A stretch of DNA of 24,762 nucleotides, taken from NCBI GenBank assembly GCA_964551305.1, contig CAZKBT010000043.1, positions 1 to 24,762 of the forward strand, read 5' to 3'. Numbering within the stretch: the stretch's first letter is position 1; each line of letters starts with the position of its first letter. This DNA is from JBAZDC01 sp041654595. GTDB lineage: Bacteria; Pseudomonadota; Gammaproteobacteria; Burkholderiales; Burkholderiaceae_B. The notes under the pieces are model-generated. The model was not told the DNA's origin, made no database searches, and saw only the letters and a program-made list of their open reading frames with translations. Position numbers and translations under genes: made by a program. This document shows, in pieces, positions 14,754-23,500 of this stretch.

Positions 14754-15866
14754 TCAGAGTCGATTCAGGCTGTCGCGCACGGCGGCGCCTATCGCCAGGC
14801 AGGAGGTCAGGCCGGGGGATTCAATGCCGAACAGGTTGACCAGCCCGGCTATCCCGTGTTCGCGCTCGTCGGAGATGCGAAAATCGGCGGCGGGCTCGTC
14901 GGGCCCGACGATTTTCGGACGGATGCCCGTGTAGTCCGGGCGCAGGGAGTCGTCGGGCAGGTCGGGCCAGTACTGGCGCACGGCCGCATAGAAGACCTGG
15001 GCGCGGGCCGGATCGATCGTGTAGTCCACGGAGTCGACCCATTCGGTGTCGGGTCCGAACTTGGCCTGGCCGCCCAGATCCAGCGTCAGATGCACGCCCA
15101 ATCCGGCTTCGTTGGGCATGGGGTAGATCAGGCGCTTGAACGGAGAGCGGCTGCTGAGCGTAAAGTAGCTTCCCTTGCAGAAGTAGGCTTTGGGGGCATG
15201 CTGCGCCGGCAGGCCTTCGATCGAGCCCGCGACTTGCGGCGCCCAGAGTCCGGCGGCGTTGACCAGGTTGGCGGCGCTCAGGATCATGGCTTCGTCGCCC
15301 TCGAAATGCAATTCGAAGCCGCCCGAGGCCAGTACTTTGCCATGGCTCAGGCGGGTGCGGAATACGCACTGGGCGCCGTGATTTTCCGCGTCGCCTTGCA
15401 GGGCGAGCATCAGCGCATGGGAGTCGACGATACCGGTGGATGGCGATACCAGCGCCGCATCGCAGACGAGCGCCGGTTCCAGCTCTCGGGCTTGCGCGCC
15501 CGTGATCTGATAGAGGTCGTCCACGCCGTTCTCTCGGGCCCGAGCGGCTATCGCGGCCAATTTGGCGGTCTGTTCGGGCGTGGCGGCCACGATCAGCTTG
15601 CCCAGGCGTTGATGGGCCACGCCGCGGTCCGCGCAATACCGGTACAGCATTTCCTTGCCCGTGACGCAATATTGCGCTTTCAGGCTGCCTTTCGGGTAAT
15701 AGATGCCCGCATGTATGACCTCGGAGTTGCGCGAGCTGGCGCCGTTTCCTATGGAGGGCGTACTTTCGACGAGCAGGACTTCGCGGCCGGCCATGGCCAG
15801 TTCGCGGGCCGCGGCAAGGCCTATCACGCCGGCGCCGATTACGACGCAATCGATATCGTGTGTCAT
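14754..15866 (-). CDS. lhgO: FAD-dependent oxidoreductase, L-2-hydroxyglutarate oxidase-like
   Basis: 370 residues from the ATG at 15866, where the FAD-binding Rossmann motif CVVIGAGVIGLAAARELA begins within six residues. A longer reading from a TTG at 15905 would overlap the upstream gene and adds unrelated residues. It is a DAO-type flavoenzyme. The segment SSRNSEVIHAGIYYPKGS (44-61) strongly resembles L-2-hydroxyglutarate dehydrogenase/oxidase (LhgO), which returns L-2-hydroxyglutarate to 2-oxoglutarate. The LVNAAGLWAPQVA motif and a C-terminal FAD contact (GIESPGLTSCLAIG) are intact. It lies between the flavin reductase and purU in a co-directional series. A related hydroxyacid or amino-acid substrate is possible. 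Confidence 0.85.
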   Translation of the reverse strand: MTHDIDCVVIGAGVIGLAAARELAMAGREVLLVESTPSIGNGASSRNSEVIHAGIYYPKGSLKAQYCVTGKEMLYRYCADRGVAHQRLGKLIVAATPEQTAKLAAIAARARENGVDDLYQITGAQARELEPALVCDAALVSPSTGIVDSHALMLALQGDAENHGAQCVFRTRLSHGKVLASGGFELHFEGDEAMILSAANLVNAAGLWAPQVAGSIEGLPAQHAPKAYFCKGSYFTLSSRSPFKRLIYPMPNEAGLGVHLTLDLGGQAKFGPDTEWVDSVDYTIDPARAQVFYAAVRQYWPDLPDDSLRPDYTGIRPKIVGPDEPAADFRISDEREHGIAGLVNLFGIESPGLTSCLAIGAAVRDSLNRL

Positions 15867-15891
15867 CGTTGAAAAAAGAAAGTGGCGATGT

Positions 15892-16416
15892 TCATCTGTC
15901 GACAATGCCGGGGTGGGCCGGGGTCAGGTCGTAATCGCCCGCGTGGTAAACCAGCGGCGGATAATGATTGCGAAAGCATCGCTCGACCTGTCCGACGAAA
16001 ATGATGTGGTCGCCCGCCTCGTGCTGCGCGGCGTTGAAGCATTCGAACCAGGCCGCGCTATGGCGATCGTCCAGCATGGGCGTGCCGTGGGGCGCGCGCG
16101 CCAAGGACAGCCCCGCGAACCGATCGGCCTGAGAGCCTTGAGAAAATCGCTTGGCCAGTTCGCGCTGCCTGGACGACAGCACATGAATGACATAGCGTTC
16201 GGCTTTCTGGAAACCGGGGCGCGAATACGATGTTTTGGACAGGCTCCACAGCACCATGGGCGGATCCAGCGAAACCGAATTGAAGGAGCTGACCGTCAGC
16301 CCGATCGGATGCAGGCTGTCCGGGTCCTCGGTGGTGATCACTGTTACGCCGGTCGGGAAACGTCCTAACGCGGATCGGAAATAGGTCGGATCGAAATCGC
16401 CTGGGGCAGCGGTCAT
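15892..16416 (-). CDS. Flavin reductase-like FMN-binding protein
   Basis: 174 residues, a split-barrel FMN-binding domain of the flavin reductase (HpaC/DIM6/NTAB) family. Members reduce FMN or FAD with NAD(P)H, often for a partner monooxygenase. The N-terminal FPTGVTVITTED and GLTVSSFNSVSLDPPMVLWS stretches and the C-terminal EAGDHIIFVGQVERCF with the HAGDYD strand are standard family features. No partner monooxygenase is near. The start overlaps the pdxH stop in an ATGA, so it is co-translated with the FMN-dependent enzyme PdxH, which has a related fold. The specific partner is unknown. Confidence 0.88.
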   Translation of the reverse strand: MTAAPGDFDPTYFRSALGRFPTGVTVITTEDPDSLHPIGLTVSSFNSVSLDPPMVLWSLSKTSYSRPGFQKAERYVIHVLSSRQRELAKRFSQGSQADRFAGLSLARAPHGTPMLDDRHSAAWFECFNAAQHEAGDHIIFVGQVERCFRNHYPPLVYHAGDYDLTPAHPGIVDR

Positions 16417-17045
16417 GGCGCCAAACGCACGATGGTCCAGGCGCCGTCTTCCTGGCGCTGATAGGTCAAGCGATCATGCAGCCGGGAAGGACGGCCCTGC
16501 CAGAATTCGGCATAGTCGGGCCGCAGGCGGTAGCCGCCCCAATGGTCCGGCCTGGGCGGATCATCGCCCAATTCGGCACTCAGTTCGGCCGTGCGGGATT
16601 CCAGCGTCTGGCGGGTGATGGGCCGGCTTTGAGGCGAAGCCCACGCGCCTATGCGCGATCCCAGGGGGCGGCTGCGGTAATAGGCGTCGGATTCGCGCGC
16701 ATCGATTTTTTCGACCCGGCCTTCCAGGCGCACCTGGCGCTCGAGCTGGGGCCAGAAGAACAGCAGGCTGGCGTGGGTGTTTTCCTCCAGCTCCCGGCCC
16801 TTGCGGGACAGGTAGTTGGTGAAGAACACGAACCCCTGCGCGTCGTAGCCTTTGAGCAGGACGATGCGCGCCGACGGCTTGCCGTCGGGCGTGGCGGTGG
16901 CCAGCGTCATGGCGGTCGGTTCCATGACCTGCTCCCGTAGCGCCTGCTCGAACCAGACGGCGAACTGCTCGTGCGGCGATGCGGCAAGGCCGTTTTCGAG
17001 CAGGACGCCCTTTTCGTAATTTTGGCGGATATCGGCGACGGACAT
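16413..17045 (-). CDS. pdxH: Pyridoxamine/pyridoxine 5'-phosphate oxidase
   Basis: 210 residues, the normal length. It oxidises pyridoxine or pyridoxamine 5'-phosphate to pyridoxal 5'-phosphate using FMN and oxygen. FMN and substrate motifs are in place: PTAMTLATATPDGKPSARIV (about 42-61), LLKGYDAQGFVFFTNY, SRKGRELEENTHASLLFFW, VRLEGRVEKI and, at the C terminus, PDHWGGYRLRP with the EFWQGRPSRLHDR binding segment. The ATG at 17045 starts MSVADIRQNYEKG, a usual PdxH N terminus. It sits 33 bp after the ChaC-like gene, and its stop overlaps the flavin-reductase start. The PLP it makes is used by the class IV aminotransferase-fold enzyme PabC nearby, among many others. Confidence 0.97.
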   Translation of the reverse strand: MSVADIRQNYEKGVLLENGLAASPHEQFAVWFEQALREQVMEPTAMTLATATPDGKPSARIVLLKGYDAQGFVFFTNYLSRKGRELEENTHASLLFFWPQLERQVRLEGRVEKIDARESDAYYRSRPLGSRIGAWASPQSRPITRQTLESRTAELSAELGDDPPRPDHWGGYRLRPDYAEFWQGRPSRLHDRLTYQRQEDGAWTIVRLAP

Positions 17046-17078
17046 GGCTGTATGGTAAAACGATGCGAAAAGAGTAGT

Positions 17079-17723
17079 TTATACGTTCCCGCCCATGGCG
17101 GCTCGCAGAGCCAGCGCGAGCTGGCTCAGGCGCTGATCCTTGATGCCGTTGCGCCGCAGTGCCTGTTCGGTTTCCAGGACGTACTCCACGCAGGGCCCGT
17201 ACTTGCCCGTCGCGCCGAGAACGATATCGATTTGTCGGAGTATGTCCAGGCCGTGGACATAGGCGTCGGTGCGCCGGTCCATCGTGAAGGCCAGGGCGCT
17301 CACGTTGCCGGTTTCCGTCTTGCAGCTCAGCCAGCGCGGAATGTAGGCCCCGCTTGGCATTTCCCGTCTCCAGAGCGCTTCCATGGTGTCGGGGACGTGG
17401 CGGGCCGCGATCCGGTACACCTTGCCCATGCAGGAGCCGCCGGCGTCCAGTCCGAAGACCAGTCCGGGCTTTTCGGGTGTGCCGCGATTGACCCGCGACC
17501 ATAGGCACAGGGCCCGATGATAGCCGTGCAGCCGAGCCAGGCGCTGCTCGGCGAACTCGAATTCGGGCCGCCAGATCAGCGAGCCGTAGCCGTACACCCA
17601 GACATCCTGGTCCGGCGTCCAGTGGTTCAGGCTTCGCCGCATGGACGCGTGGCGCTCGGCGTCGGTCAGCAGGCGAAAAGGCCGGGGGTCGGGTCGGGAG
17701 AAAACGGAATCGGATTGTGTCAC
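17079..17723 (-). CDS. chaC: Gamma-glutamylcyclotransferase, ChaC-like
   Basis: 214 residues with the cyclotransferase fold. The ChaC family cleaves glutathione to 5-oxoproline and Cys-Gly in the cytosol. The substrate-binding VYGYGSLIWRPEFEF is at residues 43-57 and the catalytic glutamate is probably Glu121 in LWRREM. The stretch HGYHRALCLWSRVNRGTPEKPGLVFGLD, spread over residues 66-93, is also typical. The N terminus (about 1-38) is a poorly conserved extension. The gene is divergent from tcdA across a 178-bp spacer and precedes pdxH on the same strand. It could belong to the same transcript as pdxH. Confidence 0.9.
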   Translation of the reverse strand: MTQSDSVFSRPDPRPFRLLTDAERHASMRRSLNHWTPDQDVWVYGYGSLIWRPEFEFAEQRLARLHGYHRALCLWSRVNRGTPEKPGLVFGLDAGGSCMGKVYRIAARHVPDTMEALWRREMPSGAYIPRWLSCKTETGNVSALAFTMDRRTDAYVHGLDILRQIDIVLGATGKYGPCVEYVLETEQALRRNGIKDQRLSQLALALRAAMGGNV

Positions 17724-17860
17724 AAAGCAAAGCGGAGGCGACCGCCTGGAGCAACCAGCGGCCGTATCCCCGATAAGATGAATAAATTCGCAAAGAAGTC
17801 GCTATTTTAAGCCACGGGGCCGTCCGGCGCCACGCCTAAGCTTATACGCCGGCTCGGCGG

Positions 17861-17866
17861 TATGAT
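17861..17866 (+). promoter_or_regulatory. Candidate -10 element upstream of tcdA
   Basis: TATGAT, a good -10 match, lies 36 bp before the tcdA ATG within the divergent chaC/tcdA spacer. It is immediately preceded by a small hairpin (CGCCG, three-base loop, CGGCG, 17847-17859) in the spacer between -35 and -10. No convincing -35 hexamer is visible. Confidence 0.3.
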
Positions 17867-17901
17867 GGCGTCTTTGCCATCCGCTTCGAACGCCATCGAT
17901 C

Positions 17902-18750
17902 ATGACGCAGACCATGGAACTGGATTACGCGCGCCGCTTCGGCGGCTTGGAACGGCTGTACGGACCGGACGGCTTGCCGCGCCTGCGGGACGGCCACGTC
18001 GCGGTGGCGGGCATCGGCGGCGTCGGCTCGTGGTGCGCCGAGGCGCTGGCTCGCAGCGGCATCGGCGCGTTGACCCTGATCGATATGGACCACGTGGCCG
18101 AATCGAACATCAACCGCCAGGCGCATGCCCTGGACAGCACGCTGGGGCGGGCCAAGGTCGGGGCCATGGCCGACAGGCTGCGCGACATCAATCCGGCGTG
18201 CCGGCTGACGCTCGTCGACGACTTCGTGGGACCGGAGAATATCGATGTCCTGCTGGCGGGTGCGCCGACGGTGATGATCGACTGCACAGATCAGGCCCGG
18301 GCCAAGATCGCCATGGTGCTTGCTTGCCGCAAGTCCGCCGTTCCTCTGGTGCTGTGCGGCGGCGCGGGCGGCAAGACCGACAGTTTGGCCTTGCGCGCCG
18401 GCGATCTTTCCCTGGCGGTGAACGATGCGCTGCTCGCGAAGCTGCGCAATACCTTGCGCAGACTGCACGGCTATCCCAAGGCGTCGGACAAAGCGGGCAA
18501 GCCGCTCAAGCGGGTTGCCCGCATGAACGTCCGGGCCTTGTGGTTCGATCAGCCCGCGATCTTGCCCGGCGCCTGGCGGGAGGCGCGCGCGGGCGACACC
18601 CGGCGTACCGATGGGGAGGCGGTTGCGCAGGCGCCCCAAGGCCTGTCCTGCGCGGGCTACGGTTCCGTGGTGACCGTGACCGCGGCCATGGGCATGGCGG
18701 CGGCCAATCAGGCCCTGCACCACGTCATCTACGGAGCGTTTCCCCGTTAG
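17902..18750 (+). CDS. tcdA: tRNA threonylcarbamoyladenosine dehydratase (CsdL/TcdA, ThiF/E1-like)
   Basis: 282 residues, an E1-like adenylating enzyme. TcdA uses ATP to cyclise t6A37 in tRNA to ct6A. The nucleotide motif GIGGVGSWCAEALARSGIG (37-55), the acidic LIDMDHVAESNINRQ (59-73) and the IDCTDQARAKIAM segment match this family, as does the length. ThiF or MoeB would be shorter and zinc-binding with paired CxxC motifs, which I do not see here. A second ATG at 17914 is an alternative start. Its stop codon interlocks with that of convergent pabC. Together with tsaC at 7017 it completes two steps of the same tRNA modification path, although the genes are not adjacent. Confidence 0.93.
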   Translation: MTQTMELDYARRFGGLERLYGPDGLPRLRDGHVAVAGIGGVGSWCAEALARSGIGALTLIDMDHVAESNINRQAHALDSTLGRAKVGAMADRLRDINPACRLTLVDDFVGPENIDVLLAGAPTVMIDCTDQARAKIAMVLACRKSAVPLVLCGGAGGKTDSLALRAGDLSLAVNDALLAKLRNTLRRLHGYPKASDKAGKPLKRVARMNVRALWFDQPAILPGAWREARAGDTRRTDGEAVAQAPQGLSCAGYGSVVTVTAAMGMAAANQALHHVIYGAFPR

Positions 18751-19439
18751 CCTCGTGTCTGGCCGCCGGATAGCGGCAAAGCATCCAGCCAGCCTCGCAA
18801 TGCGTTCGACACGCGCAGGCCTTCGGCTTGCAGCAGGTCGCGGCGGGAGATCGGCGCCACGCGCGCCAAGCCCTGGTCCAGCAGCGCCTGGCGTTGCACG
18901 CCGGGCAGCAAGCCGTTTTCCGCCGGCGGCGTCAGCCACTGTCCCCGGTCGTCGCGAACATACAGATTGCTGCGGCTGCCTTCGCAGGCTTGATCGTCCT
19001 CGTTCACATACAGCACGTCGAAATAGGCCGGATGCGCCGCCAGCCATTGTCGGGCTTGGTCGTACCAGGGGCGGTGCGTGGTTTTGTGGGCCAGCCAGAA
19101 TGCGTCGGCCGACAAGGGCTCGGGATGCAGACGGAGCTTGACGGGTGTCGGCGTATCGGACAAGGGATGGGATTCGATCGTGTGGCTGCCGTCGTGCGCG
19201 ACCAGCAGGCGCAGCCGATGCGTTTGCGTCGGATCCAGGCTTTGCGCATGCCGGGTCATGACGTCGGCCATATTCGCATCGGGGTTGCCGTACCCCAGCG
19301 TCGCGCACGATGCCCGCAAGCGGCGCTCATGCCATGCCAGCAAAGGCAGTTTGGCGCCCGGTTCGATGCGCAGCGTTTCGATCAGGCGGACGTCCGCGCC
19401 GGGCCGGGCGGGGCCGTCGCGAGCAATCGAGATTTCCAT
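18747..19439 (-). CDS. pabC: 4-amino-4-deoxychorismate lyase (class IV aminotransferase fold)
   Basis: 230 residues from the ATG at 19439. It converts aminodeoxychorismate to p-aminobenzoate and pyruvate with PLP. Family features are VRLIETLRIEPGAKLPLLAW and HERRLRAS at the N terminus, the likely PLP lysine Lys119 in AHKTTHRPWYD, the EGSRSNLYV motif (about 153-161), LLPGVQRQALL and a final VSNALRGW. Three in-frame ATGs exist (19454, 19445, 19439); GGGAAGA six bases before 19439 supports that one. All three lie inside the 3' end of pabB, giving an overlap of 58 bases or more in a different frame. The open frame beyond is pabB in a shifted reading and is not coding. The stop overlaps the tcdA stop on the opposite strand. 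Confidence 0.9.
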   Translation of the reverse strand: MEISIARDGPARPGADVRLIETLRIEPGAKLPLLAWHERRLRASCATLGYGNPDANMADVMTRHAQSLDPTQTHRLRLLVAHDGSHTIESHPLSDTPTPVKLRLHPEPLSADAFWLAHKTTHRPWYDQARQWLAAHPAYFDVLYVNEDDQACEGSRSNLYVRDDRGQWLTPPAENGLLPGVQRQALLDQGLARVAPISRRDLLQAEGLRVSNALRGWLDALPLSGGQTRG

Positions 19440-20587
19440 AAGCATTCTTCCCATTCGAGTTCGGGGTCCGAGTCGTGCACGATGCCGCCGCCCACACCGA
19501 AGACGCCGTGGCGATCGTCGTGCATTTCTATCGTGCGGATGGCCACGTTCAGCGAGCAATCGCCGTTGGGGGCGAGCCAACCCACGCTGCCGCAATAGAT
19601 ACCCCGGGGAGCGGTTTCCATCAGGCGGATCTTGCGCATGGCGGCGATCTTGGGAGCGCCGGTGACGGAGCCGCAAGGAAACAGCGCGCGCAACAGGCTT
19701 TCCAGATCGTGTCCGGGCGCCTGCGCGCTGATCGTCGACGTCAGCGTCCAAACCGAAGGGTAGCGTTCCAGCGCGAACAAGCGATCGACCGATACCGAGC
19801 CCGGCGTGGCGAGGCGGCCCAGGTCGTTGCGCAGCAGGTCCACGATCATGACGTTTTCGGCGCGGTTCTTCTCGCTGGCTTGCAGTTCGCGCGCGGCACG
19901 CAGGTCTCGCTCGAGGTCCGGGTGGCGCGGGGCGGTGCCTTTCATGGGTCTCGTGGTGATGGTGTGGCCGCGCCGCTCGAAGAACAGTTCGGGCGAAAAG
20001 GACAGTATCCGCCGGGCCCCGTCTTCGATGTAGGCGGCATGGGCGCTCGGGTGCGCAGCCGCGATCCGGCGATACAGTTCGCGAGGCGGCGCGTCGACAT
20101 CGAGGGCCAGGCGTATCGTGTAATTGGCTTGGTACAGTTCGCCGCGCGCGATGCTTGCGCGCAGGCCCTGGACGCGGTGGATGTACGTCGCGCGCGGCGT
20201 CGACGCGCGGCTATGCAAGCCGACGGCGGCCGACGTCGCGGGTTCGGGCCAGACGGGGGCCGCGACAGCCTGGTCGTAGACCAGCGCGGTGATGCGAGGG
20301 TCTTGCAAGCAGGCGCGAGGCGGTGCGTCCCGTGCGGCGACCGGGCCTGGCGTGTCGGCCGGGCACGCTGTTGTCGTCGGCGTTTCGGACCAATTCACGT
20401 CCGGTTCCAGCCATTCTCCCAATTCGTAATTCAGCAGAAGGGCGGTCCAGCATCCCTGGTCCTGCGCCCGCCTGATCGCGGCGAATACGTCGGGCAGCTC
20501 ATCACGGGCTTGCGCCGCGTATCGCCCGCGCAAGCCTCGCATTTCCAATGCCTGTCCCGCAAGGCGGTTTTCGAAGCGGCAGGTCAT
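19382..20587 (-). CDS. pabB: Aminodeoxychorismate synthase component I
   Basis: 401 residues, a chorismate-utilising enzyme. With a glutaminase partner (PabA, not in this window) it makes 4-amino-4-deoxychorismate for folate. The catalytic C-terminal domain is complete: GELYQANYTIRL (149-160), MKGTAP (215-220) with the lysine typical of PabB where anthranilate synthase has alanine, KNRAENVMIVDLLRNDLGR (240-258), the PCGSVTGAPK loop (304-313), GIYCGSVGW and GVGGGIVHDSDPELEWEEC. The N-terminal part is short, so the protein is smaller than E. coli PabB (about 450). The start overlaps the uvrA-like stop by four bases (ATGA), and the 3' end overlaps pabC. Confidence 0.95.
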   Translation of the reverse strand: MTCRFENRLAGQALEMRGLRGRYAAQARDELPDVFAAIRRAQDQGCWTALLLNYELGEWLEPDVNWSETPTTTACPADTPGPVAARDAPPRACLQDPRITALVYDQAVAAPVWPEPATSAAVGLHSRASTPRATYIHRVQGLRASIARGELYQANYTIRLALDVDAPPRELYRRIAAAHPSAHAAYIEDGARRILSFSPELFFERRGHTITTRPMKGTAPRHPDLERDLRAARELQASEKNRAENVMIVDLLRNDLGRLATPGSVSVDRLFALERYPSVWTLTSTISAQAPGHDLESLLRALFPCGSVTGAPKIAAMRKIRLMETAPRGIYCGSVGWLAPNGDCSLNVAIRTIEMHDDRHGVFGVGGGIVHDSDPELEWEECLWKSRLLATAPPGPARTSA

Positions 20588-23500
20588 GTCACGCTTGATG
20601 CCTGCAGGAATTCACGCAGCACCGCGCCGGTATGGGAGCCGGTTTTCAAGGACATGACGTCTTCCGGGCTGCCGCCGGCCACCAGCCGTCCGCCGCCGTT
20701 GCCGCCTTCCGGTCCGAGGTCCAGCAGCCAATCCGCTTCGGCGATGATGTCCAGGTTATGCTCGATGACGACGACGGTGTTGCCGGCTTCGACCAGACGG
20801 TGCAGGACGTGGATCAGTTTTTCCACGTCCGCCATCGACAGGCCGACCGTGGGCTCGTCCAGCACGTATAGCGTATGCGGCGCGCGCGAGGCGCGGCCGG
20901 TGGTGATGACGCCGTCCGTCAGGCGCGCCTTGGTCAGTTCCGTGACGAGCTTGATGCGCTGCGCTTCGCCGCCGGACAACGTGGGCGAAGGCTGGCCGAG
21001 CGTCAGATAGCCCAGGCCGACGTCTTGCATCAATTGCAGCGCGCGGGATATCTTCGAGTGCGCTGCAAAGAAGCCGATGGCGTCGTCGACATCCATTTTC
21101 AGGATCTCGCCCGCGCTTTTTCCTTGCCAGGTGATGCCGAGCGTATCGCGGTTGAAGCGCTCGCCGGCGCAGGCGTCGCAGGGCACTTTGACGTCCGGAA
21201 GAAAGTTCATTTCGATCGTGCGCATGCCTTGGCCTTCGCAGACCGGACAGCGGCCGTCGCCGGTGTTGAACGAGAAACGCGTGGCGGTCCAGCCGCGCAG
21301 GCGCGCGTCCCGGGTATCGGCCAGCAAGCGGCGCACGTCGTCCCAGAACCCGATGTAGGTCGCAGGGCATGAGCGCGGCGTCTTGCCTATCGGCGTCTGG
21401 TCGACTTCCAGGACGCGGTCGATCGCCTCCCAGCCTTGGATTTCGACGCAGCCCTGCCACTGCGGCGCGGCGCGTTGCGAAACGGCCTGCGCCAAGTTGT
21501 CGAGCAGGACCTCGCGCGCCAGAGTCGATTTTCCCGAGCCCGACACGCCCGTCACGACGGTCAGTCGGCCCACGGGCAGTTCGGCGTTCACATTGCGCAG
21601 ATTGTGCAGGTGGGCGCCGCGAATCCTGATCATCGGCGTGTCCGATGAAATGGCCCGGCGTGGCTCGATCGGATGGGCGAGCGGCTGCTTCAGGAAACGG
21701 CCGGTCACGGAGCGTTCGTTGTTCATCACGTCCTGGACGGAGCCTTGCGCCACGACCATGCCGCCGCGCACGCCCGCGCCCGGACCGATGTCGATGACAT
21801 GGTCCGCGCGGCGTATCGTGTCTTCGTCATGTTCGACCACGACCAGGGTGTTGCCGTTGCCTTCCAGCAAGTGCAGGGCATCGAGCAGGATGCGGTTGTC
21901 CCGCGGGTGCAGGCCTATGGTGGGCTCGTCCAGCACATAGCAGACGCCTTGCAGGTTGGATCCCAGTTGCGCGGCCAGGCGTATGCGCTGAGCTTCGCCG
22001 CCCGATAGGGTCGGGGCGGCCCTGTCCAGCGCCAGGTAATCCAGGCCCACCTTGCGCATGAAATTCAGGCGGCCCTGGATCTCGACCAGTATGTCGCGCG
22101 CGATCTCGCTTTCCCTGCCCTTGATAACCAGACCCGCGAAGAAGGTCTGGGCCTCGGAAACCGGCATCGACGCCAGCTCCGCGATGGAGCGGTCGCGCCA
22201 GCGGAACGCCAGGGCGACGGGGTTGAGCCGGGCGCCGTGACAGTCGGGGCAGGTTTCGGGCTTTTGTTCATACCAGTCGTTCCAGGCGGTTTCTTCGCCG
22301 GTTTGCTCTTCGTCGAAACCCTTCAAGCGCAAGCCCGTGCCATAGCAGCTCGGGCACCAGCCGTGCTTGGAGTTGTAGGAGAACAGCCGGGGATCGGGCT
22401 CCGGGAAGCTGTCGCCGCAACTCGGGCAGGCGCGCTTGACCGAGAAATGCTTTTGAACGGCATGCGGACTCACGCTGGCCGATCGCCGTTGCGCGAGGTC
22501 CGGGTTCTGGCCGTCGGTCAGGCCCAGAAGCACGCTCATGCTGCCCTGGCCGTGTTCCAGCGCGCCGCGTACCGCCTCGCGCAGCGCGTCCTCGTTCCCG
22601 GGGTCGACCAGCAGATCGGCGATGGGCAGCTCGATCGTGTGTTCTTTGTACCGGTCCAGGCGCGGCCAGGGCGCGACCGCGATGAATTCGCCGTCCACGC
22701 GCAAATGTGTATGGCCTTTGGCTTGCGCCCATTTCGCCAGGTCCGTGTAATAGCCTTTACGGGCGCTGACCAATGGCGCCAACAGGCCGATGTGCGTGCC
22801 TTTGTGTTCGCGCATCAACTGCGCCACGATCTGCTCGGCCCTCTGGGGCTCGACCGGGACCTGGCATTTTGGGCACATCTGCGTCCCCAGCTTGACGTAG
22901 AGCAAGCGCAGGAAATGGTGGATTTCGGTCATGGTCGCGACGGTCGATTTGCGCCCGCCGCGGCTCGTGCGCTGCTCGATGGCCACCGTGGGCGGTATGC
23001 CGTAGATGGCGTCGACGTCGGGCTTGCCCGCCGGCTGGACGATGGCGCGGGCGTAGGCGTTGAGCGATTCCAGATAGCGGCGCTGGCCTTCGTTGAACAG
23101 GATGTCGAAGGCGAGGGTGGATTTGCCCGAACCGGACACCCCTGTGATCACGGTGAACGTGTCGCGCGGTATGCTGACGTCGATGCCTTTAAGGTTGTGT
23201 TCGCGGGCATTCAGAATATCGATGCTCGACGCGCCGACGTGCCGGCGTTGCTTGCCCAGCAGGCTTTGCAAGGGCGTGCCGGAGTCCCGCGCAACGGATT
23301 CGTCGGCTTGCGGCGCCGCCGTGTAAGACAGGGCGGGTTCGCCGACGTGCATGGCTTGCAGCGATCGGTCTTCGTAGACGATGGCGCTGGTGTAGTCGCG
23401 CAACGCCTTGCCTGTGTGCGACTCCGGGTTCTGCTTGAGCTGCTCGGGCGTGCCTGCGCCCACGAGATATCCGCCTTTGTCACCGCCTTCGGGACCCAGG

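Noticed and set aside
15867..15905. TTG start giving a longer LhgO-like protein
   Set aside because: The added 13 residues are unlike the family, the codon lies inside the 3' end of the flavin reductase gene, and the ATG at 15866 begins directly before the FAD-binding strand.
17842..19308. A 488-residue open frame on the - strand opposite tcdA and across pabC
   Set aside because: It is out of frame with both real genes, very Arg/Ala-rich and without domain motifs.
19475..21010. A 511-residue open frame on the + strand opposite pabB and the uvrA-like gene
   Set aside because: It is complementary to two clearly coding genes and shows no family motif.
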